From assembly GCF_014358075.1 (NCBI RefSeq), contig NZ_JACONT010000002.1, positions 124,001 through 188,000 of the forward strand: DNA of 64,000 nucleotides, given 5' to 3'. Source of the DNA: Sphingomonas albertensis. GTDB taxonomy: Bacteria; Pseudomonadota; Alphaproteobacteria; Sphingomonadales; Sphingomonadaceae. Below the pieces are notes generated by a model. That model was given only the letters and a program-made list of their open reading frames with translations, did not search any database and was not told where the DNA came from. Positions 41,603 through 50,381 of the stretch are shown here, one piece after another. Each line of letters opens with the position of its first letter. The first letter of the stretch is position 1. Position numbers and translations under genes: made by a program.

Positions 41603-43102
41603 GTGAGCCTCGCCCCTCGCCTGGACATCCGCCAGTCGCAGTCGCTGGTGATGACCCCGCAGCTCCAGCAAGCGATCAAGCTGCTGGCGCTGTCGAACCT
41701 CGAGATCGAGGGGTTCATCGCCGAGGAAGTCGAACGCAATCCTCTCCTCGAAGCCAGCGCCGCCGAGGACAGTGACGCCCCCGACCGCGAGCCCGCCCCC
41801 GAAGTCCGCGACGAACGCGTCGCCGCCGACGAACTCGTCGCGGGCACGGGTAGCGGCGACGAACCGACGCTCGACGTCGACTACGCCACCGAAAGCCATC
41901 AGCAGGACAGCGTCGCCGACGGCGGCAGCGGGATGGACGGCGCGCTCTCGATGACCGGCGCGAGCGCGGGCGGTGTGGGCGGCGAGGACGGCCCCGATCT
42001 CGACGCGTTCGCGGATACCAGCCTCAGCCTCGCGGATCATCTGCTCGCGCAGGCGGGGCCAGCGATCCCCCGCGAGGACGCGTTCATCGCCGCGCACCTG
42101 ATCGATCAGATCGACGAGGCGGGCTATCTCACCGTGTCGCTGCTCGACATCGCCAACCGGCTCGGCGTGCCGCTGGTCCGCGTCGAGGCCGTGCTGGCAA
42201 CGATCCAGACCTTCGACCCGACCGGCATCGGCGCGCGCGATCTTGCCGAATGCCTGACGCTGCAGGCGAAGGAAGCGGACCGCTACGATCCGTGCATGGC
42301 GCGGTTGATCGACAATCTCGACCTGCTCGCGCGCGGCGAACTGACCCGGTTGAAGCGGATTTGCGACGTCGACGACGAGGACATGGCCGACATGATCCGC
42401 GAACTGCGCGGCTATGATCCGAAGCCCGGCTGTCGCTATGGCGGCGAGCCCGCGCAGTCGGTGACGCCGGACCTGTTCGTGGCGCGTACGAAGGCAGGCT
42501 GGGCGATCGAGATCAACGCATCGACGTTGCCACGCGTTCTGGTCAATCGCAGCTATTACACCGAGCTGTCGGGCGGGCAGCAGGACAAGGCGTCGAAGGC
42601 GTGGCTGTCGGACTGCCTCGCCAGCGCGAACTGGCTGGTCAAGGCACTCGACCAGCGCCAGCGGACGATCATCAAGGTCGCGACCGAGATCGTGAAGCAG
42701 CAGGAGGCGTTCTTCCTGAAGGGCGTCGCGCACTTGCGGCCGCTGACGCTGCGCCAGGTGGCGGACGCGATCGAGATGCACGAATCGACCGTCAGCCGCG
42801 TGACGAGCAACAAATACGTGTCCTGCGCGCGCGGGCTGTACGAGCTGAAATACTTCTTCACGAGCGCGATCCAGTCGGCGGACGGCGGCGAGGCGGTGTC
42901 GGCGCAGGCAGTGAAGTCGGCGATCCGCGCGCTGATCGATACGGAAGGCGCGAAGATCCTGTCCGATGACACGCTGGTCGAGTTGCTGAACGCGAAGGGC
43001 TTCGACATCGCGCGCCGGACCGTCGCCAAGTACCGCGAAGCACTGGGGATCGGGAGCTCGGTGCAGCGGCGGCGTGCAAAAGCGCTGGAGGGCGTTCGGT
43101 AA
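41603..43102 (+). CDS. rpoN: RNA polymerase sigma-54 factor
   Basis: 499 residues. Region I is Gln/Leu-rich (LDIRQSQSLVMTPQLQQAIKLLALSNLEIEGFI), region II acidic (about 50-130), then the core-binding domain and, near the C-terminus, the helix-turn-helix ESTVSRVTSNKY and RpoN box ARRTVAKYRE (about 470-479). Recognises -24/-12 promoters and needs AAA+ activators. In many proteobacteria rpoN follows lptB and precedes hpf and ptsN; here the latter two are absent and a convergent peptidase gene follows. GTG start. Confidence 0.96.
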   Translation: MSLAPRLDIRQSQSLVMTPQLQQAIKLLALSNLEIEGFIAEEVERNPLLEASAAEDSDAPDREPAPEVRDERVAADELVAGTGSGDEPTLDVDYATESHQQDSVADGGSGMDGALSMTGASAGGVGGEDGPDLDAFADTSLSLADHLLAQAGPAIPREDAFIAAHLIDQIDEAGYLTVSLLDIANRLGVPLVRVEAVLATIQTFDPTGIGARDLAECLTLQAKEADRYDPCMARLIDNLDLLARGELTRLKRICDVDDEDMADMIRELRGYDPKPGCRYGGEPAQSVTPDLFVARTKAGWAIEINASTLPRVLVNRSYYTELSGGQQDKASKAWLSDCLASANWLVKALDQRQRTIIKVATEIVKQQEAFFLKGVAHLRPLTLRQVADAIEMHESTVSRVTSNKYVSCARGLYELKYFFTSAIQSADGGEAVSAQAVKSAIRALIDTEGAKILSDDTLVELLNAKGFDIARRTVAKYREALGIGSSVQRRRAKALEGVR

Positions 43103-43105
43103 TTG

Positions 43106-43221
43106 CTTGCCCTTCCCTGGAAGGGAGGGGTTGGGGTGGGTCGGGTTCCGCCTGATCGCACGGTCGTGGCTTGAGCGGGCCTACCCACCGCCAGCCCCTC
43201 CCTTCCAGGAAGGGAAGCAAG
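43106..43221. repeat. Palindromic repeat, family R2 (copy 3)
   Basis: Arms CTTGCCCTTCCCTGGAAGGG and its near-exact inverse, with inner GGGTGGGTCGG/CCTACCCACCG. It occupies the whole gap between the convergent rpoN and S10-like genes; the rpoN stop lies 3 bp before it. Confidence 0.88.
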
Positions 43222-43222
43222 A

Positions 43223-44863
43223 TTAGTTCGGCACCTGCCCCGAACCCTCCGCACCCGACACGCTAGCCCCACCCGGTGGCGTAGCACTTCGCGCCTCGCC
43301 CACCGCCTGATCATACCAGGACGCCAGGTCCGCCTTCATCTGGTGCAGCGCCTCGGGGTTGAGATACGTCATGTGCCCTGCGGGATAATAGCGAAACGCC
43401 AAATTCCGCTGCCGTGACGGGTCGAGCATCATGTGCCCGAGATCGTTCTCCGTCCCGAAGAACGGCGTCGCCATGTCGTAATAGCCGTTCATCGACAGGA
43501 CGTTCAGATACGGATTCTCGCGCATCGCCGCGGCGAGGTCGACCGCGGTGTTGGGGTTGTTCTGCGACTGCCCGCCACGCCCCGGCGCGTCATGCTTCCA
43601 GTTCCACGTCCAGCCAGGCGCATCGCGCGCGCTCAGCCGGTACGGCATCTCGGTCTTGTAGCCGAGCGTGTGCGTCACGTAATCGTTGAACGTCGCGATG
43701 AACGCGCCGGCGATCGCGGTGTCCGACGCGTCGGTCTCGGGTCGCTCCCCCGCCGCATCGCTGTCGACGCCGGTATAGCGCGAATCGAACCGGCCGAGCG
43801 TCAGCCGCTGGTCGCGCAACAGCTCCTTCTGGAACCGCGCGAGGTCGATGCGCAGGTTGGCGCGCTTGATGAAGTCGGGCGAGATCCCGATCAGCTGGCT
43901 CATCCGGTTGGCGACCGCATCGCGTTCCGCGTCCGAGATCGTCTGCCCCTTCGACAGCGCCGCCGCGTACGGCCCGGTCGCGAACGCACGCGCCTCGGCG
44001 ACGATCGTGGCGACGTCGGCGGGGCGGTTCTGCAGGCGGTTGTGGTACCACGCGCTCGCCGCATAGCTCGGCAGGTAGTTGAGGTAGATCTCGTCGAGCC
44101 CCGGCTGGCGGTAGCCATAGTTCATGATCGACGACAGCAGCACGACGCCGTTCAGCGCCATCCCGCGATCCTGCAACTGATACGCCAGCGCCCCCGAGCG
44201 GGTGGTGCCATAGCTCTCGCCGAACAGGAACTTCGGACTGTTCCAGCGGCCGTATTTGGTGGCGTAGCGCAATATGCCCTTGGCGAACGCGTCGGCATCC
44301 TCGTCGACGCCGTAGAAGGCGGACGGCTTGGTATCGCCCAACGGCCGCGAATAGCCGGTGCCGACCGCGTCGATGAACACCATGTCGGTCTTGTCGAGCA
44401 ACGTGTCGGGGTTGGGTCCGAAGTCGTACGGCGCGGGCTTGATATATTCGGGATTGGCGGTGCGCAGCCGGACCGGCGCGAACGAGCCCATGTGCAGCCA
44501 GAAACTGGGCGACCCCGGCCCGCCATTGTAGAAGAACGTCACCGGGCGCTTGGTGCCGGGCTTCACGCCGTCGAGCGTGTAGCCGGTGTAGAACAGGCTG
44601 GCGGTCGGCTTGCCCTCGGTATCGCGCAGCGTCAGCGTACCGACGGTCGCGGTATAGCCCAGCGACTTGCCGCCGACCGTGACACGCCCCTTCGACTTGA
44701 CCTCCTGCTCGGCGACCGGCGCGTTGGCGTAATCCGCCTCCGCCTCGGCCTTCATCCGATCGGCGTTGCTCTCCGACTTGTCCTTCTTTGGCGCATCCTG
44801 CGCGATGGCGGTGGTGGAAAGCGCGAGCAGCAACAGAGCGGAGAATTTGGTCGAACGGGCCAC
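43223..44863 (-). CDS. Secreted S10 serine carboxypeptidase-like protein
   Basis: 546 residues from a GTG at 44863, preceded by AAGGA at 6-7 nt and followed by a good signal peptide (ARSTKFSALLLLALSTTAIAQ); a more distant upstream ATG at 44914 would bury that signal. Catalytic elements of S10 peptidases: FYNGGPGSPSFW (oxyanion/substrate region), FLFGESYGTTR (Ser nucleophile), MNGYYDMATPF (Asp) and YPAGHMTYL (His). Releases C-terminal residues from peptides in the periplasm. The family also has acyltransferase members. Convergent with rpoN. Confidence 0.9.
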   Translation of the reverse strand: MARSTKFSALLLLALSTTAIAQDAPKKDKSESNADRMKAEAEADYANAPVAEQEVKSKGRVTVGGKSLGYTATVGTLTLRDTEGKPTASLFYTGYTLDGVKPGTKRPVTFFYNGGPGSPSFWLHMGSFAPVRLRTANPEYIKPAPYDFGPNPDTLLDKTDMVFIDAVGTGYSRPLGDTKPSAFYGVDEDADAFAKGILRYATKYGRWNSPKFLFGESYGTTRSGALAYQLQDRGMALNGVVLLSSIMNYGYRQPGLDEIYLNYLPSYAASAWYHNRLQNRPADVATIVAEARAFATGPYAAALSKGQTISDAERDAVANRMSQLIGISPDFIKRANLRIDLARFQKELLRDQRLTLGRFDSRYTGVDSDAAGERPETDASDTAIAGAFIATFNDYVTHTLGYKTEMPYRLSARDAPGWTWNWKHDAPGRGGQSQNNPNTAVDLAAAMRENPYLNVLSMNGYYDMATPFFGTENDLGHMMLDPSRQRNLAFRYYPAGHMTYLNPEALHQMKADLASWYDQAVGEARSATPPGGASVSGAEGSGQVPN

Positions 44864-44925
44864 GGAATATCCTTGCGACAGGGGCAATGTCCTATCCTGC
44901 CGCATGGTCCGCAAAGCGCAAGGGC

Positions 44926-45924
44926 TCAGTCGTCCTCATCCTCGAACCCGACCAGCGCCAGCGCGCGCGCCTTGATCTGGCGGGTCATGCACCAGTGGAC
45001 CAGCGCATCCTCGCGCCCGTGCGTGACCCACACCTCTTGCGGTGCGATCTCGGTCAGCGTCGTGGTGAGTTCGTCCCAGTCGGCATGATCGCTGAGAATC
45101 AGCGGCAGCTCGACGTTCTTCTGCCGCGCGCGACCCCGGACACGCATCCAGCCGCTAGCCATCGCGGTGATCGGATCGGGCAGCCGCCGCGACCAGCGAT
45201 CGTTGAGCGCACCCGGCGGGCACATCACGACGTGTCCCGCCATGTCCGCCTTCTTCGCATCGGCGACGGGGAGCAGTTCGCCAAGCCGCACGCCGTGCTC
45301 GGCATAGAGGTCGCACAGGCGTTGCAGCGCGCCGTGGATGTAGATCGGTGCCTCGTGCCCGCGCTCGCGCAGTTCGGCGATCACGCGTTGCGCCTTGCCG
45401 AGCGCATAGGCGCCGACGACGACGCAGCGGTCCGGGTTGGCGTGCAGCGCGGCGATCAGCTTGTCGATCTCGTCACCGGTGTCGGGGTGGCGGAACACGG
45501 GCAGGCCGAACGTCGCCTCGGTGATGAAGACGTCGCATTTGACGGGTTCGAACGGCGTGCAGGTCGGGTCCGCGCGGCGCTTGTAGTCGCCCGAGACGAC
45601 GATCCGCTCGCCGCGATAGTCGAGCACGATCTGCGCGGAGCCGAGGACGTGGCCGGCGGGGACGAAGCCGATGTCGACCTCTCCCATGCGGATCGTCTCA
45701 CCGTAAGCGACGGGGTTGCCAGCCTGCGGGCCATAGCGCGCGTCCATGATCGCCAGCGTTTCGGGCGTAGCCCACACCGCCTCGTGGCCACCACGCGCGT
45801 GATCGGCGTGGCCGTGCGTGACGAGTGCCTTCGCGGTCGGGATCGACGGGTCGATCCACGCGTCGATCGGCTTGACGAGGATGCCGTGCGGATGCGGTTC
45901 GAGCCAGTCGCCGAGTTTTGCCAT
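44926..45924 (-). CDS. Ligase-associated DNA exonuclease (metallo-beta-lactamase/beta-CASP-like)
   Basis: 332 residues from the ATG at 45924. HGHADHARGGH is the metal-binding motif of the MBL fold, followed by AGHVLGSAQI, VVSGDYKR and DHADWDEL, as in beta-CASP/SNM1-type nucleases annotated as ligase-associated exonucleases. The Pseudomonas putida orthologue is a Mn2+-dependent nuclease. A GTG at 45975 adds 17 residues and is also possible. It lies 41 bp downstream of a small secreted protein gene and is co-oriented with the S10 gene, not with the ligase or helicase. Confidence 0.93.
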   Translation of the reverse strand: MAKLGDWLEPHPHGILVKPIDAWIDPSIPTAKALVTHGHADHARGGHEAVWATPETLAIMDARYGPQAGNPVAYGETIRMGEVDIGFVPAGHVLGSAQIVLDYRGERIVVSGDYKRRADPTCTPFEPVKCDVFITEATFGLPVFRHPDTGDEIDKLIAALHANPDRCVVVGAYALGKAQRVIAELRERGHEAPIYIHGALQRLCDLYAEHGVRLGELLPVADAKKADMAGHVVMCPPGALNDRWSRRLPDPITAMASGWMRVRGRARQKNVELPLILSDHADWDELTTTLTEIAPQEVWVTHGREDALVHWCMTRQIKARALALVGFEDEDD

Positions 45925-46014
45925 GCGGGAGTAACGCGTGACGTCGGGGTGCGGTGCCGTCGGCTGCGTATGCACGGCCTTACGTCGTCCTCCCCCCGCC
46001 GGAGAGGGGATCGG

Positions 46015-46620
46015 TCAGCGCCGTCCGCCGACCTTTATCGTCGCGAGGATCGCGTCCATCCGTGCCGCGGCTACCGCCTGCGGCGGCGCATTGCGGCCCG
46101 CGGGCGCCGCCGCCTTCACCGCATAGGTGACGCGGTCGATCGCGTAGCAGGCGCCGTTGATGACGCTGCGGAAGTTGGTCGCGTTGACCTGCTGGCTCAT
46201 GCCCGCGTCGCCATTGGTATAGACCGTCCAGCGATGGCCGCCGAGCATGCGGTTCGGCAGGCGCTTCGCATGGCCCGAGACCAGCCCCTCGGTGCCGCAG
46301 GTCGCGACCACGCCCGCGCTCCGGCTGAAGCCGACCTGGATCATCTCGGTCACCTGCCCCTGGCCATCGGTCGGTTTGGCGACCTGCCAGAAGCGGACGA
46401 TGCCGACGCCGCGGCCGACCGGCGTGCCATCCCACATCTGGCGCCAGCCGCTGTTCAGCAGCGCACGACCGGCGAAGTTGCGCGTCGGCATCAGACTGGA
46501 CGGATGCGAGAGGCGGACCATCCCGCCCCCGCCGACGAACGACTTGTCGGCGGCAGTGGCATTGGCGAACGGGAGCAGTGCGAGCAACGGCAGGGGCAGG
46601 AGATAACGGAAAAGCGACAC
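46015..46620 (-). CDS. Hypothetical secreted protein, 201 aa
   Basis: A clear signal peptide (MSLFRYLLPLPLLALLPFANATA) precedes a mature domain of about 178 residues with two cysteines (VATCGTEG, NGACYAID) that could form a disulfide. Segments such as VYTNGDAGMSQQVNATNF suggest a compact beta structure. I recognise no family. It begins 83 bp from the divergent Lhr helicase gene. Confidence 0.72.
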   Translation of the reverse strand: MSLFRYLLPLPLLALLPFANATAADKSFVGGGGMVRLSHPSSLMPTRNFAGRALLNSGWRQMWDGTPVGRGVGIVRFWQVAKPTDGQGQVTEMIQVGFSRSAGVVATCGTEGLVSGHAKRLPNRMLGGHRWTVYTNGDAGMSQQVNATNFRSVINGACYAIDRVTYAVKAAAPAGRNAPPQAVAAARMDAILATIKVGGRR

Positions 46621-46703
46621 CGATCGTCTTTCACAACAGAGCTTTAGCCAAAGTGGCGAGCGTTCCGCACGCGGTCCATAGCGGTGCGGCGCGACGCCCC
46701 CAT

Positions 46704-49136
46704 ATGGCGATGATGCGTGAACAGGCCGTGAGCGACCTCCCCATCCCCTTGGAAAACTGGTTCGCGTCGCGCGGTTGGCGACCGCGGCGGCATCAGCGCG
46801 AGATGCTGGCGGAAGGCCGCGCGAGGCATCATGCCCTGCTGGTGGCGGCGACCGGCGCGGGGAAGACGCTCGCCGGGTTCCTGCCGACGCTCGCCGAACT
46901 GATCGAGGCGCCGACGAATGGGCTTCACACGCTCTACGTCTCGCCGTTGAAGGCGCTCGCGGTCGACGTGCAGCGCAACCTGCTGACGCCGATCGACGAG
47001 ATGGGGGTCGATATCCGCGTCGAGACGCGGACCGGAGATACGCCGTCGGATCGCAAAGCGCGGCAGCGGATCAAGCCACCACAGATCCTGCTGACCACGC
47101 CCGAATCGCTGTCGCTCCTGCTGAGCTATCCGGACAGCATCACGATGTTCGAGAACCTCCGCACGATCGTCGTCGACGAGGTCCATGCCTTCGCGACCGG
47201 CAAGCGCGGCGACCTGTTGTCGCTGTGCATGGCGCGGCTTCAGAAGATTTCGCCGGGGATGCGCCGCGTGGCGCTCTCGGCGACGGTCGCCGATGCGGAC
47301 GGCTATCGTGCGTGGCTCGCGCCCGATGGCGATATCGACCAGGTCGCGATGGTGCGCGGCGAACCCGGTGCGGATCCCAACATCGCGATCCTGCTGCCCG
47401 AGGGCCGCGTGCCGTGGTCCGGGCATTCAGGCCGCTATGCCGCCGCGCAGGTGATGGCCGAGATCGAGGCACACGAGACCTCGATCGTGTTCTGCAACAC
47501 GCGCAGCCTGGCGGAACTGATCTTCCAGGATCTGTGGAAGGTGAATTCGGGAAACCTGCCGATCGGCGTCCATCACGGAAGCTTGGCCAAGGAGGCGCGT
47601 CGAAAGGTCGAGAACGCGATGGCCGAGGGAAAATTGCGCGCGCTGGTCGCGACGTCTAGCCTCGATCTCGGGGTCGACTGGGGCAACGTCGATTGCGTGA
47701 TCCAGATGGGCGCACCGAAGGGGTCGTCGCGGCTGCTGCAGCGGATCGGCCGCGCCAACCACCGGCTCGACGAATCATCGCAGGCGATCGTCGTGCCGGG
47801 CAACCGGTTCGAATATCTGGAGGCACGGGCGGCGCTGGACGCGGTCGAGGCGGGCGAACTCGATGCGGATATCTTCCGCGTCGGTGCGCTCGATGTGCTG
47901 GCGCAGCACGTGATGGCGTGCGCCTGCGCGGCCCCGTTCCACGAAGCTGCGTTGCTCGACGAGATTCGCTCAGCCCTCCCCTATTCCGCGCTACCGACCG
48001 AGACGTTCGAGCGCGTGCTGCACTTCATCAGCGACGGCGGCTATTCGCTGAAGGCCTATGATCGGTTCAAGCGGCTGACCAAGGACGCGGACGGGACGTG
48101 GCGCGTCAGCCATCCCAAATTCATCGGCCAACACCGGCTGAATGCAGGCATCATCGTCGAGGCGACGATGCTCAACGTGCGGTTCGGCAACGGTCGTGTG
48201 CTCGGCCGCGTCGAGGAGGCGTTCGCGGCGCAGTTGAGCCACGGCGACACGTTCTTCTTCGCAGGACTGAGCCTTGAGGTGATGAAGATCGACCTCGAGG
48301 ACCTCGTCGTGCGTGCGACGTCGAAGCCCGCGCGGATCCCGACCTATGGCGGCAGCCGGATGCCGCTGTCGACCAACCTCGCCGACCGTGTCCGCGGGTT
48401 CCTGGCGCATCCGGGCGAATGGGCGCGCTTCCCCGACGACGTGCGCGAATGGCTGGAGATGCAGGCGTATCGATCGGTGATGCCCGAGCCCGGCCAGCTG
48501 CTGGTCGAGACGTTCCCGCGTGAGGGGCGGCACTACATGGTCGCGTACAGTTTCGAGGGGTGGAATGCGCACCAATCGCTCGGCATGCTGATCACGCGGC
48601 GGATGGAGACGCAGGGGCTGAAACCGCTCGGCTTCGTAGCCAATGACTATGCGCTGGCGGTGTACGGGCTAGAGAAGATCACCGATCCTGCGTCGCTGTT
48701 CTCGGCGGATATCCTCGAGCACGAGTTCGTCGAATGGGTGCAGCAATCGCACCTGTTGAAGCGGGCGTTTCGCGAGGTGGCGGTGATCGGCGGGCTGGTC
48801 GAGCGCCAGCATCCGGGCAAGCGCAAGACCGGCAAGCAGGTGACGTTCTCGACCGACCTGATCTACGACGTGCTGCGCAAGTACGAGCCGACGCATTTGT
48901 TGCTTGAGGCGGCGTGGGCGGACGCGCGGGCGCGCATGACCGATGTCGGGCGACTGGCGTCGCTGCTCGATCGCGCCGCGGCAACGATGGTGCATGTCGA
49001 CCTGGAACGGGTAACCCCGCTCGCGGTGCCCGTGCTGACGCTGATCGGGCGAGAGAAGATTTCGACGAACAGTTCCGACGATGCGCTGCTGATCGAAGCG
49101 GAGGCGATGATCGCGGATGCGATGCGGCCGGATTGA
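46704..49136 (+). CDS. Ligase-associated DEXH-box helicase (Lhr-Core type)
   Basis: 810 residues. Motifs of superfamily 2: Walker A AATGAGKTL (about 48-56), SPLKALAVDV (Ia), TPESL (Ic), VVDEVHAF (DEVH, motif II), ALSATV (III), and in the second RecA domain VATSSLDLGVDWGNVD and QRIGRANHR (VI). After these come a winged-helix and the Lhr-specific beta-barrel domains. It matches the Lhr-Core helicase, a 3'-to-5' ATP-dependent translocase lacking the long C-terminal extension of full-length Lhr. Start ATG at 46704; others within a few codons are possible. Confidence 0.95.
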   Translation: MAMMREQAVSDLPIPLENWFASRGWRPRRHQREMLAEGRARHHALLVAATGAGKTLAGFLPTLAELIEAPTNGLHTLYVSPLKALAVDVQRNLLTPIDEMGVDIRVETRTGDTPSDRKARQRIKPPQILLTTPESLSLLLSYPDSITMFENLRTIVVDEVHAFATGKRGDLLSLCMARLQKISPGMRRVALSATVADADGYRAWLAPDGDIDQVAMVRGEPGADPNIAILLPEGRVPWSGHSGRYAAAQVMAEIEAHETSIVFCNTRSLAELIFQDLWKVNSGNLPIGVHHGSLAKEARRKVENAMAEGKLRALVATSSLDLGVDWGNVDCVIQMGAPKGSSRLLQRIGRANHRLDESSQAIVVPGNRFEYLEARAALDAVEAGELDADIFRVGALDVLAQHVMACACAAPFHEAALLDEIRSALPYSALPTETFERVLHFISDGGYSLKAYDRFKRLTKDADGTWRVSHPKFIGQHRLNAGIIVEATMLNVRFGNGRVLGRVEEAFAAQLSHGDTFFFAGLSLEVMKIDLEDLVVRATSKPARIPTYGGSRMPLSTNLADRVRGFLAHPGEWARFPDDVREWLEMQAYRSVMPEPGQLLVETFPREGRHYMVAYSFEGWNAHQSLGMLITRRMETQGLKPLGFVANDYALAVYGLEKITDPASLFSADILEHEFVEWVQQSHLLKRAFREVAVIGGLVERQHPGKRKTGKQVTFSTDLIYDVLRKYEPTHLLLEAAWADARARMTDVGRLASLLDRAAATMVHVDLERVTPLAVPVLTLIGREKISTNSSDDALLIEAEAMIADAMRPD

Positions 49137-49162
49137 GGGGCGGCGGCCGCGCCCCTTTAAAG

Positions 49163-49270
49163 CACCACCCCGGCGAAGGCCGGGGCCCAATTGGAAAGGC
49201 AGTCGTAACGAAGCGCTGCCCTCCATTAGCAACGTGCCCCAATTGGGCCCCGGCCTTCGCCGGGGTGGTG
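49163..49270. repeat. REP-like palindromic repeat, family R1 (copy B)
   Basis: Same arms as copy A (GGCCGGGGCCCAATTGG and inverse), centre starting AAAGG like copies A and C. This is the only R1 copy between two co-directional genes (Lhr helicase and retropepsin). Confidence 0.9.
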
Positions 49271-49342
49271 GCCTTTCAGCGGGGCGTTCTTCCCTAACAA
49301 CCACAGTTGCGCGCACCATAGAATGAGCGCAGCATTTGCAGC

Positions 49343-50308
49343 ATGCACAGGTGGCTGGCCCCTCTATTGCTAGGCATCGCCGCCCGGGCCGGGGCTCAGG
49401 ACGCAGCGTTCCCGAGGCCAAATGCTGCACCCCCGACCAGTGCAGCATCCGCAGCAGACCCCGACCCCGCGACGCTCCTGTTCGGCGACGACGAAACCCG
49501 CATGACGGTGCCGGTAACGATCGCCGGCGCCGGCCCCTTCCCCTTCGTCGTCGACACCGGCGCACAGCGTACCGTCATCTCGCGCGAACTTGCCGCCACG
49601 CTCGGCCTCGCTCCCGGCCGGACCGTGCGCGTCACCGGCATGACCGGGTCGGACAGCATCGGCACCGTCGTCATTCCCTCGCTGAAGGTCAGCGTGATCG
49701 GCAGCGCGCCGATCGAGGCGCCCGCGATCAGCGCGATCAACCTCGGCGCGCGCGGCCTGCTCGGGATCGACACGTTGCAGGATCACGCGGTGACGATCGA
49801 CTTCGACACCAAGACGATGACCGTCACCCCCTCGCGCAGACGACAGCGCCGCGAACGCACAGGTCCCGACGAGATCATCATCAGAGCGCGAAGCCTGTTC
49901 GGGCAACTCGTCGTCACCGATGCGTACTGCAACGGCATCCGCATCCGCCTGATCCTCGACACCGGCACATCGGTTAGCATGGCCAATAGTGCGCTTCGCC
50001 GACGGGTCACGCGCAAACTCGGCAGCGCGGCGCGCTCGCAACCGGTGTCGCTGACCGGCGTCACCGGCGAAACCGTGGTCGCCGACTACACCACGATCGA
50101 CCGGGTCTCGATCGGCAACCTGACGCTCGGCGACCTGCCCGTCGCATTCACCGCCGTCGACGCGCCACCGTTCCGCCAGTTCGGCTTGTCCGAGCGGCCG
50201 GCGATGCTGCTCGGGATGGACGTGCTGCAACTGTTCCGCCGCGTCGACATCGACTTCGCCAACCGCGAGGTCCGGCTCGCCTTGCCCCGCGGCACACGCA
50301 GGCGCTGA
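49343..50308 (+). CDS. Secreted retropepsin-like aspartic protease with two protease domains
   Basis: 321 residues, signal peptide (to about RAGAQ, residue 19). Two retropepsin-type lobes are joined in one chain: the first with active-site FVVDTGAQRTVIS (about 68-80) and LLGIDTL, the second with LILDTGTSVSMAN (about 205-217) and LLGMDVL. Each DTG supplies one catalytic Asp, so one monomer could make a complete active site. Probably periplasmic, substrate unknown. Confidence 0.88.
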   Translation: MHRWLAPLLLGIAARAGAQDAAFPRPNAAPPTSAASAADPDPATLLFGDDETRMTVPVTIAGAGPFPFVVDTGAQRTVISRELAATLGLAPGRTVRVTGMTGSDSIGTVVIPSLKVSVIGSAPIEAPAISAINLGARGLLGIDTLQDHAVTIDFDTKTMTVTPSRRRQRRERTGPDEIIIRARSLFGQLVVTDAYCNGIRIRLILDTGTSVSMANSALRRRVTRKLGSAARSQPVSLTGVTGETVVADYTTIDRVSIGNLTLGDLPVAFTAVDAPPFRQFGLSERPAMLLGMDVLQLFRRVDIDFANREVRLALPRGTRRR

Positions 50309-50381
50309 GAGCCGCGGGGCCGAGGTTGCGTCGGCGCGCGTTCGCTGCAACTCTCCCGATCGAAACGAAAAGGGGACGACG

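Noticed and set aside
46578..46704. N-terminal extension of the Lhr helicase
   Set aside because: The extension crosses the divergent promoter region and is not like family members, which begin close to the ATG cluster at 46704.
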